A stretch of 64,000 nt of DNA from NCBI RefSeq assembly GCF_001982635.1, contig NZ_MKFI01000001.1, forward strand, positions 1,196,891 through 1,260,890, in the 5' to 3' direction. The position numbers and the translations under genes are program-made. Below the pieces are notes generated by a model. The model saw only the letters and a program-made list of their open reading frames with translations, ran no database searches and had not been told where the DNA came from. Positions 58,601-64,000 of this stretch are shown here, piece after piece. Positions within the stretch are counted from its first letter, which is position 1. Each line of letters starts with the position of its first letter. The DNA is from Bradyrhizobium mercantei. GTDB taxonomy: Bacteria; Pseudomonadota; Alphaproteobacteria; Rhizobiales; Xanthobacteraceae.

Positions 58601-58739
58601 CTACATCGCGGAGTTCGAGCGGCTGCTCGACGAAGTCGCCCGCGACGGCCGCGGCCAGCAGGAGCTGGCTGGCCACCTGACCTCGGAGACCGGGCTGGTC
58701 TACACCCTGCTCGCGCACGCGGCGGGACGGCTGGGGTAA
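52668..58739 (+). CDS. Giant apolipoprotein-like coiled-coil protein (growth pole ring type)
   Basis: The 2023-residue protein has a short cytoplasmic start, two membrane helices (about 103-127 and 137-161) and then nearly 1700 residues of helical, apolipoprotein-A-like sequence without Pro. It contains 11-residue repeats (about 692-746) and a 13-unit array of 44-residue repeats (about 815-1390). A disordered Pro/Gln-rich stretch (about 1830-1920) precedes a conserved C-terminal domain ('ESLSLDIGRLMDRTLAAEMW', 'YTPAGQKAFDEVARKYRADR'). Size, two N-terminal helices and apolipoprotein character match the Agrobacterium growth pole ring protein GPR and Sinorhizobium RgsE. A perfect CtrA-like box lies upstream and a terminator downstream. 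Confidence 0.8.
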   Translation: MANTPKKVKDPTEVALSAIQEALNISEQGAENRSPLNESATPPNLPPSAPDFSATSFESRTNADRAVFEPIEETRAPRRAANDDRETIGQMLQTLQGGRARNAFTLFFVCSGAWLLGGVILTIAFWPALQASMAQGTGVLVLAGLAALFAVPILLFYYLASLAAHGQRMQMIAQSMAQVAMRFSEPENAAADSMVTVGQAIRREVAAMGDGVERAIARAGELETLVANEVAALERAYSDNEVRIRALLQDIAHQRDNLVGQAEQVRSAISGVQIDLRHDIALISDAIASRVDEVAKSITGALEERGQHITTALSHAGDNMILALGERGGDLLDRLEEASAETTRAVMDASERLTTSLNFKTGHVHDEFVDLADRVHEMLNERIDRITGEFEQRSSAIVDGISDRTEEVHDSLKNSADSLLLELELRSNDLVSKIDDAGNRLAGQIMNSGDRASEALDVTVNSLVAKVVGQTETAHDSLSLQMSAFDDLVKNHGSELAEKFARDSGTLGALITRHISEFDRTVKTFGGDIVERMGQRTQDITDSLKTYVDTFDHRVTSNSGEITASLDQRLLQFETTLGSRVSNLDASLNDKLSSFDSSLATKIGSFDGRLQSLDDAIDGRMKTIEVTFESRAKSVTDTIDGHLGTLATQLTEGATQAIHSIDSRLGLLTTTLTEGTVQAIAAVDHRINGVTETIDGHSLRLVDTINGHSTRLADTINGHNTRLVDTISGHSSNLTDTISARFADIQQGIESRVGVIAGDIDTRVAQFEDLLGSRVEAVAGRIESSGRQASEDLMSRAELLSSSIKSHVEDAERSLTNLVVNTSETIQTGARTAQQALLTVSADVGNQLKLSSAEVEGVLTAVGTSAANSILTSARDAQVSLVSASGDVASQIKALSEDVERTLQAAGSATAASVLSGARDAQTTLVSASVEAASQVKSLAADVEASLSMSGSAAAEAIMTGARDAQTMLISTSSDVTGQVKSLASDVERSLSMAGTATAEAVVASAREAQNTLAGASTEATNLVRTLAADMQHSLSTAGSATAEAIVASAREAQSTLAGASTDATNLVRTLSADIERSLSMAGTATAESVVAAAREAQSTLAGASTEATDLVRTLAADMERSLSMAGSATAESVVAAAREAQSTLAGASTEATDLVRTLAADMERSLSMAGSATAESITSGAREAQSMLVNASTESATKVSALASDIQRALSMAGSGTAEVLTAGAREAQNTLVNASTEAANHVKSLAADVERTLTSVGTNTAQTILGSARDAQTSFVATSSEAAAQMRAISVEIERSLTTTSAETAQTILSSAREAQSSFAATSADAAAQIRTLSTDIERALGSVTVKTTDNIQTSAQNAQAALITMSNEVSTKVKTTSADIERSVLSASSAFGSAMTGKTDEIVTYVQQQTERLSQMVDGRRGSLVEALTAKTTQLSADMDRATADALKAIETRGLAFSQSMAAHGGDVARNITSAGDQATGAVAKSLKDLEQASRAAIDQSRQVSISAVTEMQETSKILRTDTVALFERLREGNILLQEVLTGAHDNLNSLERALVTRVADFVSAMNDVTSRNGVATETLEDQLTVFNSKTGKALEDLGALSSQFETHGKALIDAAAVVEQANRSTTASVSERKEALEALVTTIDLRTTDLDQRLSRFTGLLDESLGAAEERARDIARVVAETAGAGSAAISRQFEAVRQAAENERQQTVDAMNELYQQSNAETDAMFKESTEKFSAMVTAMKQMASEMHGELEATRNELRRGVLEMPQEAAENTAQMRKVIVDQIEALAELNRIVAHHGRGLDVVSTNRASVRHEEPVMAAAAGGRADVRMRDSVRDNGNSASTLPPPDLGMASSRRTEAPSVSPAGPNNNGDGWLSDLLNRSDAPPPAPQGRDAQQRPRPQQQQPAANPLESLSLDIGRLMDRTLAAEMWDRYQRGENKAFSKRLYTPAGQKAFDEVARKYRADRGFKQTVDRYIAEFERLLDEVARDGRGQQELAGHLTSETGLVYTLLAHAAGRLG
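54741..54905 (+). repeat. 33-bp (11-residue) tandem repeat
   Basis: Five units of 33 bases encode the pattern D-T-I-x-G-H-x-x-R-L-x (for example 'DTINGHSTRLA', 'DTINGHNTRLV', 'DTISGHSSNLT'); the last is degenerate. The 11-residue period is typical of apolipoprotein-like amphipathic helices. Confidence 0.85.
55110..56840 (+). repeat. 132-bp (44-residue) tandem repeat array
   Basis: Thirteen units of 132 bases share 'AREAQSTLAGASTEA' and 'ERSLSMAGSATAE'-like blocks. From the first 'ARTAQ' (55155) to the last 'AQNAQ' (56739) the spacing is exactly 1584 = 12 x 132 bases, with no insertion or deletion. Forty-four residues equals four 11-mers. Two adjacent units around 55944-56207 are nearly identical in DNA, a sign of recent duplication. 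Copy number may vary between strains. Confidence 0.9.
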
Positions 58740-58768
58740 GCTGATTGGCGAATAGTGGGTAGCGAATG

Positions 58769-58804
58769 AAAAAACGGAGGCCCTCAGGCCTCCGTTTTGT
58801 TTTG
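58769..58804 (+). terminator. Terminator after the giant gene
   Basis: The inverted repeat AAAACGGAGGCC-CTCA-GGCCTCCGTTTT, followed by GTTTTG, gives a 12-base perfect stem with a T-rich end, about 30 bases after the stop of the giant gene. Confidence 0.88.
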
Positions 58805-58860
58805 AGCCCGGGATTGAATTCGCGGACGACGCATCGGCGATAGTGCGATGGCCTAACCAC

Positions 58861-58947
58861 CGTCATTGCGAGGAGCGTCAGCGACGAAGCAATCCATTCC
58901 TCGGCGTACGCGGCGCGATGGATTGCTTCGCTTCGCTCGCAATGACG
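58861..58947. repeat. Dispersed repeat (CGTCATTG ends, type A)
   Basis: CGTCATTGCGAGGAGC and its inverted counterpart GCTCGCAATGACG bound an 87-base element with GAAGCAATCCATTCC and GGATTGCTTCG inside. It matches the element at 11461-11582 in ends and core. It lies between the giant gene and mlaD. Confidence 0.85.
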
Positions 58948-58998
58948 GTCGTGTAGGCAGCGAACCCTACTCGCTATTTGTCACTCGCCATTCGCCTG

Positions 58999-59871
58999 TC
59001 ACTGCTGCCGCCGCCGCGGCCCTGGCGCTGCGGCCGGAGCCGGCGCGGGCTCGGGCGCGGCGTTGTTGCTGCCGCCGAAGATCACCCGGCTCGGGTTGCG
59101 GTCGAAATTGTTCACCGCGCGGCTGATGTCGGCCAGCGTGCGGCGGCCGTCGTTGATCAGAAGATTGGTCCGCTTGTCGACATTGTCGGCGAGTTCGCGG
59201 ATCGACTTGACCATGAGATTCAGCTCGCTGCCATTGTTGCCGCCGGCGATCGCATTGAGCCCCAGCATCAGATTGTCGGCCTTGCCCATCACGCCGTCGA
59301 CCTTGAGCATGACGTTGTCGATCTTCTCGGAATTGCGCGCCAGCGCCTCGGTGAAGACCTCGAGGTTCTTCAGCGAATTCTTCACCGACTGCTGATTGTC
59401 GGCGACGATGCGGTTGACGTTTTGCAGGGTGGCGCGGATCGCCTCGGTGACGTCCTGTAGCGCGTTGGGATCGGCGGTCAGGACCGGGATGCCGTCCTCG
59501 TCCAGCGGCACCGGCGGGGCGGCCTCCTCGCCGCCCTTCAGCGAGATCGCGGCGACACCGGTCAGCCCCTGGAACTCGAGACCGACCAGGGTGTCCTTGC
59601 GCAGCGGTGCGCTGTTCTCGATCATCGCGAGCGCAACCACGCGCCGCGGGTTGTCGAGCTTGACCGAGACGACCTCCCCTATCCGGATACCGTTGAAATT
59701 GACATTGCCGCCGTTGCGCAGGCCCGACGCCGGCCCCTCGAAGATCACCCGCAGCGGGCTGCGCTGCTTGGTGGTGTGCAGGCTCTGGAACCACAGCACG
59801 AAGCCGAACGCGGCGGCGATCACCGCCAGCGTGAAAGCCCCGATCAAGACGTAGTTCGCCCGCGTTTCCAT
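58999..59871 (-). CDS. MlaD-type MCE substrate-binding protein
   Basis: MlaD is the periplasmic lipid-binding hexamer of the Mla system that moves phospholipid between outer and inner membranes. The 290-residue protein has one N-terminal membrane helix ('YVLIGAFTLAVIAAAFGFVL') and the MCE domain ('PLRVIFEGPASGLRNGGNVN', 'GIRIGEVVSVKLDN', 'LVGLEFQGLTGVAAISLKGG'). A long helical C-terminus follows ('VTEAIRATLQNVNRIVADNQ'). It is the third gene of mlaE-mlaF-mlaD; a 120-base gap with a repeat separates it from mlaF. The ATG at 59871 is preferred over a TTG one codon earlier. Confidence 0.92.
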   Translation of the reverse strand: METRANYVLIGAFTLAVIAAAFGFVLWFQSLHTTKQRSPLRVIFEGPASGLRNGGNVNFNGIRIGEVVSVKLDNPRRVVALAMIENSAPLRKDTLVGLEFQGLTGVAAISLKGGEEAAPPVPLDEDGIPVLTADPNALQDVTEAIRATLQNVNRIVADNQQSVKNSLKNLEVFTEALARNSEKIDNVMLKVDGVMGKADNLMLGLNAIAGGNNGSELNLMVKSIRELADNVDKRTNLLINDGRRTLADISRAVNNFDRNPSRVIFGGSNNAAPEPAPAPAAAPGPRRRQQ

Positions 59872-59947
59872 CAATTACTCGCGTTCATCACTGTTGGGCC
59901 CTCGCGCAGCCAGTCTGCGCGTGAGCCCGTCGAATTTCCTGTTGGCG

Positions 59948-59989
59948 CATGATCTCGTCGGAAAACCGGCTCCATTTTTCGGGATCATG
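59948..59989. repeat. Dispersed inverted repeat (CATGATC/GATCATG)
   Basis: CATGATC (59948-59954) and GATCATG (59983-59989) flank a core with GTCGGAAAACCGGCTCCATT. This resembles a repeat common in Bradyrhizobium and other Rhizobiales. It fills the gap between mlaF and mlaD. Confidence 0.65.
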
Positions 59990-59991
59990 GG

Positions 59992-60762
59992 CTAGGCCAC
60001 AACGGCTCGGGCGCGCTTGCCGTTGAAATATTGCTGCAGCCATGGATGCTGCGATGCCTTCATGTCGGCGATCGATCCTGCAGCAATGATCTTACCGTTC
60101 CCTAAAACGGCGATACGGTCGCACGCGGTGTAAAGGCTGTCGAGGTCGTGGGTTACCATGAAAACGGTCAGCCCCAAAGTGCGCTGCAGGGTGCGCACCA
60201 GCTCGTCGAAATCGCCGGCGCCGATCGGATCGAGGCCCGATGTCGGCTCGTCGAGAAACACGAGCTCCGGATCGAGCGCGAGCGCGCGCGCCAGCGCGAC
60301 GCGCTTGATCATGCCGCCGGACAGTTCCGACGGATAGCGATCGGCGACCTCGGGCTTGAGGCCGACCATCACCAGTTTCGCCACCATGATCTCGTCGAGC
60401 AGCCGCTGCGAGACCCGCAGATATTCGCGCGCCGGAAACTGGATGTTCTGGCGCACCGTCAGCGAGGAGAACAACGCGCCCTGCTGGAACAGGATGCCCC
60501 AGCGCCGCTCGACGGCGCGGCGCTGCGACGAGTTCGCGGCGTCGAGATCGACGCCGAACACCTCGATGCGGCCGGAGACCTTCGGCACCAGGCCGATGAT
60601 GGTGCGCGTGAGCACCGACTTGCCGGCGCCCGACGGGCCGACGAAGCCTAAGATCTCGCCGCGCTTGACGTCGAGGTTGAGGCCGTCGAGCACGCGCGTA
60701 TTGCCGAATTGCACGGTGATGTCGCGGACCCGGATGATGGCGTCGTTGTCCTGCTCCGCCAT
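59992..60762 (-). CDS. MlaF-type ABC transporter ATPase
   Basis: The 256-residue ATPase has Walker A 'GFVGPSGAGKSVLTRT', signature 'PSELSGGMIKRVALARALAL' and Walker B 'PELVFLDEPTSGLDPI', with H-loop 'FMVTHDLDSLYTA'. The N-terminal 'DITVQFGNTRVLDGLNLDVK' is typical of MlaF. It powers MlaE in lipid transport. The ATG at 60762 is used: the stop of mlaE ends four bases earlier on the minus strand, so the genes are coupled. Confidence 0.95.
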   Translation of the reverse strand: MAEQDNDAIIRVRDITVQFGNTRVLDGLNLDVKRGEILGFVGPSGAGKSVLTRTIIGLVPKVSGRIEVFGVDLDAANSSQRRAVERRWGILFQQGALFSSLTVRQNIQFPAREYLRVSQRLLDEIMVAKLVMVGLKPEVADRYPSELSGGMIKRVALARALALDPELVFLDEPTSGLDPIGAGDFDELVRTLQRTLGLTVFMVTHDLDSLYTACDRIAVLGNGKIIAAGSIADMKASQHPWLQQYFNGKRARAVVA

Positions 60763-60764
60763 GA

Positions 60765-61898
60765 TCACATCCCGATCGAGGCGAAGAAGATCGCGAACAC
60801 GCCGTCCATCACGATCACGAAGAAGATCCCTTTCACCACCGACGCGGTGGTGTGCTGTCCGAGCGACTCCGCCGAACCCTGTACCGCCAGCCCCTCGACG
60901 CAGGCGACGATGCCGATCACGGCCGCCATCACCGGCGCCTTGACCATGCCGACGATGAAATGGTCGATCGATATGGCATCACGAAGGCGGAGCAGGAAGG
61001 CCTCCGGATCGACGCCGCCATAGAGCCAGGCCACCAGGCCGCCGCCATAGAGCGCGGCCATCGCGCCGAGGAAGGCCAGGATCGGCAGCGCCAATACCAG
61101 CGCCAGCATGCGCGGCAGGATCAGGACCTCGATCGGATCAAAACCCATGGTGCGCAGCGCGTCGATCTCCTCGCGCATCTTCATCGAGCCGAGCTCGGCG
61201 GTATAGGCCGAGCCGGAGCGACCCGCGACCATGATCGCGACCAGGAGCACGCCGATCTCGCGCAGCACCAGCACGCCCAGCATGTCGACGACGAAGATGT
61301 CGGCGCCGAACCTGCGGAAATGGAAGATACCCTGCTGCGAGATGATGCAGCCGATCAGGAAGGTGATCAGCACCACGATCGGTACCGCGCGCAAGCAGAC
61401 CTGCTCGAGGTGATGCACGGTCGAGGTGAAGCGGAAGCTGCGCGGATGGATCAGCACCTTGGCGGCCGCGGTCAGCACCGCGCCGAGCATGTCGACCAGG
61501 CCGATGATGGTGCCGCCGATCCCGGCCACGGTGCGCCCGATCTGCTCGAGCATGCCCGATATCAGCAGCGGTTCGCTCGCGGCCCTGGGCGCCGGGCCGA
61601 CGCGGCGGACCTCGTCGACCAGGCTGGAATAATTGGCGGAAAGGCCGGCGATCTCGGCTTCGGCGCTGGCGTCGCTGAGGCTGCGGCGCAGCCGCTCGAT
61701 CAGCCAGGCGCCGAAGGTGTCGAGGCTCGCGACCTGCGACACGTCGATGAAGATGTGGGGCCGGCTGCCGCGCAGCTTCTCGGCGTCGGAGACGATCCGC
61801 TCGAGCGCAGGGGCAAAGCGCGCCGTCCAGTTGCCCGCCGCGCACAACGCCAGTCCTTCGCCTTGGGCTATCCGCTCCAGTGTCGGGTCGCCGCTCAC
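60765..61898 (-). CDS. MlaE permease with N-terminal STAS domain
   Basis: MlaE is the inner-membrane permease of the Mla lipid transporter. The 377-residue product starts with a STAS/MlaB-like part (about 10-105, 'HIFIDVSQVASLDTFGAWLI') fused to the permease (about 130-377, 'GRSGSAYTAELGSMKMREEI', 'DALRTMGFDPIEVLILPRML', 'VDPEAFLLRLRDAISIDHFI'). In E. coli the STAS protein MlaB is separate. The start is taken at GTG 61898, behind GGGGTAGG; a TTG at 61916 is the alternative. First gene of the operon. Confidence 0.93.
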   Translation of the reverse strand: MSGDPTLERIAQGEGLALCAAGNWTARFAPALERIVSDAEKLRGSRPHIFIDVSQVASLDTFGAWLIERLRRSLSDASAEAEIAGLSANYSSLVDEVRRVGPAPRAASEPLLISGMLEQIGRTVAGIGGTIIGLVDMLGAVLTAAAKVLIHPRSFRFTSTVHHLEQVCLRAVPIVVLITFLIGCIISQQGIFHFRRFGADIFVVDMLGVLVLREIGVLLVAIMVAGRSGSAYTAELGSMKMREEIDALRTMGFDPIEVLILPRMLALVLALPILAFLGAMAALYGGGLVAWLYGGVDPEAFLLRLRDAISIDHFIVGMVKAPVMAAVIGIVACVEGLAVQGSAESLGQHTTASVVKGIFFVIVMDGVFAIFFASIGM

Positions 61899-62041
61899 CT
61901 TTTGCCTACCCCTCAAGCCGGCTGGCCGCCGCTCATGCAGATCTCCGGCGGCTTGCCGGATCGGCTTGTCGAATCTGTCGCTAACCAGCCATAGTTGGTT
62001 GCGCCTCGCAAGCTACGGTTCAGGAAATAGTAGACTTTAAA

Positions 62042-63043
62042 ATGACTTCCACCCCTCCCGGAGCAATTTCCCTGACCTGCCGGATCGAGCGCTGGCCGAT
62101 CGCGGGCACCTTCACGATCAGCCGCGGCGCCAAGACCGAGGCCGTCGTGGTGGTCGCCGAAGTGAGCCAAAGCGGCCTCATTGGCCGCGGCGAATGCGTG
62201 CCCTACCCGCGCTACGGCGAAACCCCGGAGGCGACGCTGCACGCGATCCGGGCGATGCAGGAGCCGCTCGCCGGCGGGATGGACCGCATCGCTCTGCAAG
62301 CCCGGATGCCCGCCGGCGCCGCCCGCAACGCGCTGGATTGCGCGCTGGCGGACCTCGAGGCCAAGCGCGCCGGTCAGCGGATCTGGAACCTGCTCGGCCG
62401 TCCCGCGCCGGAGCCCCGTACCACCGCCTATACGATCTCGCTCGGGACATCAGAGGCGATGGCCGAGGCCACGGCGAAGGCCGCACACCGCGCGCTGCTC
62501 AAGATCAAGCTCGGCGGCGATGGCGACGGCGAACGGATCGCCGCCGTGCGCAAGGCGGCGCCTCGCTCCGAGCTGATCGTCGACGCCAATGAGGCCTGGA
62601 CCGAGGACAATCTCGCCGCCAACCTCAAAGCCTGCGCCGATGCCGGCGTCACGCTGATCGAGCAGCCGCTGCCGGCCGGCAACGACGCAGCGCTTTCGCG
62701 GATCCAGCGCCCGGTTGCGGTCTGCGCCGACGAGAGCGTGCATGACCGCGCCTCGCTGGAGGGCCTGCGCGGCCGCTACGACGCCGTCAACATCAAGCTC
62801 GACAAGACCGGCGGGCTGACCGAAGCGCTCGCAATGGCCGATGCAGCCCGCGCGCTCGGCTTCGAGATCATGATCGGCTGCATGGTCGCGACCTCGCTTG
62901 CGATGGCACCGGCGATGCTGATCGCGCAACAGGCCCGCTTCGTCGATCTCGACGGTCCGTTGCTGCTGGCAAAGGACTGCGACGACGGCCTGCGCTACGA
63001 GGGCAGCCTGGTCTATCCGCCCGAGGCCGCGCTCTGGGGGTAA
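62042..63043 (+). CDS. L-Ala-D/L-Glu (dipeptide) epimerase, enolase superfamily
   Basis: The 333-residue protein has the enolase-superfamily residues of the dipeptide epimerase group: Lys in 'LLKIKLGGDGDGER', Asp in 'LIVDANEAWTEDN', Glu in 'TLIEQPLPAGND', Asp-Glu in 'AVCADESVHDR' and Lys in 'AVNIKLDKTGGLTEA'. These enzymes epimerise L-Ala-D-Glu and so recycle murein peptides or other dipeptides. The gene starts close to the mlaE gene on the other strand and its last 31 bases overlap the MFS gene on the minus strand. Confidence 0.93.
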   Translation: MTSTPPGAISLTCRIERWPIAGTFTISRGAKTEAVVVVAEVSQSGLIGRGECVPYPRYGETPEATLHAIRAMQEPLAGGMDRIALQARMPAGAARNALDCALADLEAKRAGQRIWNLLGRPAPEPRTTAYTISLGTSEAMAEATAKAAHRALLKIKLGGDGDGERIAAVRKAAPRSELIVDANEAWTEDNLAANLKACADAGVTLIEQPLPAGNDAALSRIQRPVAVCADESVHDRASLEGLRGRYDAVNIKLDKTGGLTEALAMADAARALGFEIMIGCMVATSLAMAPAMLIAQQARFVDLDGPLLLAKDCDDGLRYEGSLVYPPEAALWG

Positions 63044-64000
63044 AAGGTTAGCCGCTTCCGCGCCAGCCACATCACGAGCCCGCCCGTGGCCGCCATCGCG
63101 GCCATCATGTCGTAGACGCCGAGCCCGAAGCGCGCATAGACCATGCCGCTGACGATCGCCGTGGTGCTCGCGACGATGCCGCCGCAGGCGGTGAGATAAC
63201 CCTGCGCGCGCGCCATCACATGGACCGGCACGTGATGCACCATCAGACCCATGATGCCGACCTGCGTCAGCCCGAAGCTTAAGCCGTGTCCGAGCTGGAC
63301 CACGGCGAGCACCGCAAGCGGAGGGTCCTGCGCGGTGATCGCCCAGCGCGCCACCGCGCTGGCGGCTGCGATCATCACCAGCACCGCCGACGGCAGCGTG
63401 AAGCGCGGCGACAATGCAAACAGCACGATCTCGGCGATCACGCCGAGCACCCAGAGCACCGCAATGGTCAGGCCGCTGAAGCCAGCCTGCTGCCAGGCAA
63501 TCGAAGCGAAGATGTAATAGGCGCCGTGGCTGCCCTGGATCAGCGCCGACGACACGATGATGGCGAGAAAGGTGGGGTTACGCAGCAGTTTCGGCGCGCC
63601 GGCCGTCGGCGTGGCCGCTGTCACTGGGCGTCCCAGCGGCCGCAGCGTCAGCCCGACCAGCGCGCCGAGCACAGTGACCGCCGTGATGATCCAGATCAGA
63701 TCGACCTCCGCGACATAGCGCAGCAGGAACCCGCTGATGAGTGCGCAGACCGCGAAGGCGGCCGAGCCCCACAGCCGCAGCGGTCCATAGCTGAGACCGA
63801 ATTGCCTGACGCCGCGCAGCGCATAGGCGTCGGTGAGCGGCACCATCGGGGTCCAGACGCAGCAGGTCAGCGCATAGACCGCGAGCAGCACGAGCGGCTG
63901 GTGCTGGGTGCCGATCACGGCAAAGCCGAATGCCGTCGCAAAGCCGGTGGCGATGATCGCGCCGCGCAGCATCTGGCGCCGTTCCGCAGCCGCAGTGACC
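63013..64000 (-). CDS. MFS transporter (HcaT-like), partial
   Basis: The window end cuts this gene; only the last 329 codons are present. The visible part has about ten helices, with 'YALTCCVWTPMVPLTDAYAL', 'YGPLRLWGSAAFAVCALISG' and 'SHGAYYIFASIAWQQAGFSG', the signature of the MFS_1-like/3-phenylpropionic acid transporter group (HcaT). The first complete ATG in view (63972) is internal; upstream codons 'VTAAAERRQM' continue the frame past 64000. Its 3' end overlaps the epimerase by 31 bases. Confidence 0.9.
   Translation of the reverse strand, partial: VTAAAERRQMLRGAIIATGFATAFGFAVIGTQHQPLVLLAVYALTCCVWTPMVPLTDAYALRGVRQFGLSYGPLRLWGSAAFAVCALISGFLLRYVAEVDLIWIITAVTVLGALVGLTLRPLGRPVTAATPTAGAPKLLRNPTFLAIIVSSALIQGSHGAYYIFASIAWQQAGFSGLTIAVLWVLGVIAEIVLFALSPRFTLPSAVLVMIAAASAVARWAITAQDPPLAVLAVVQLGHGLSFGLTQVGIMGLMVHHVPVHVMARAQGYLTACGGIVASTTAIVSGMVYARFGLGVYDMMAAMAATGGLVMWLARKRLTFYPQSAASGG

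Noticed and set aside
53439..58718. Very long open frames antisense to the giant gene (775 and 939 codons).
   Set aside because: They mirror the GC-rich repetitive coding frame, have no family, and the plus-strand protein has clear domains and a ribosome site.

Overview
The window looks like a chromosomal segment of a high-GC alphaproteobacterium of the Bradyrhizobium/Rhodopseudomonas type. This rests on the flagellar gene content and order (fliX, flaF, flbT, MotE, a DUF6468 protein, FlgE/FlgK/FlgL of 611-626 residues), a cysteine-poor DksA, dispersed palindromic repeats of the kind common in Bradyrhizobium, CtrA-like TTAA boxes, and a 2023-residue apolipoprotein-like protein resembling the growth pole ring protein of polar-growing Rhizobiales. 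No rRNA, tRNA, CRISPR array, transposase or prophage was seen.

Layout. (1) 29-6791: flagellar genes in two divergent operons, fliL-fliM-DUF6468-motE (minus) and flgF-flgG-flgA-flgH (plus). The plus operon has a sigma-54 promoter and a leader with two small hairpins; it ends at a strong terminator. (2) 7097-17200: an accessory block with a GrlR-like protein, small unknowns, a PAP2 phosphatase, an acetyltransferase, an ArsR/SRPBCC pair, a carbonic anhydrase, a hydratase, an epimerase/HxlR pair and a phytanoyl-CoA dioxygenase, with dispersed repeats between them. (3) 17457-31084: dksA, an NAD(P)-binding protein/HxlR pair, then the second flagellar block: fliX, flgI, flgJ-like, flgN-like, flaG-like, a small unknown, flaF, one flagellin gene, flbT, and flgE-flgK-flgL. 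(4) 31310-51747: housekeeping and stress genes: msrB, a FAD oxidoreductase, SixA-like and Usp proteins, a MocR regulator, a MHYT-PAS-GGDEF-EAL protein, an MFS pump, a YbhN-type membrane protein, a large SGNH hydrolase, a TetR/epoxide hydrolase pair, and a ferredoxin reductase with a nearby 2Fe-2S ferredoxin. (5) 51910-58739: a small Hpt protein divergent from the giant coiled-coil gene, with a perfect CtrA-like box between them. (6) 58999-64000: an Mla-type lipid transport operon (mlaE-mlaF-mlaD), a dipeptide epimerase, and an MFS gene cut by the window end.

How it fits together. The flagellar genes supply C-ring, rod, P- and L-ring, hook, junction and filament parts. The visible control elements are sigma-54 promoters before flgF, flgI and flgE, CtrA-like boxes before fliL and fliX, and the FlaF/FlbT/FliX regulators, all consistent with a Caulobacter-like cell-cycle hierarchy. 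The same type of CtrA box lies before the giant polar-growth candidate, which suggests (inference) that pole growth and flagellum assembly share cell-cycle control. The most notable observations are that giant protein with its exact 132-bp repeat array, a roughly 95-residue module shared by FlgE and FlgL, the repeated GGGAGAACC leader hairpins of flgF, and several large palindromic operators.
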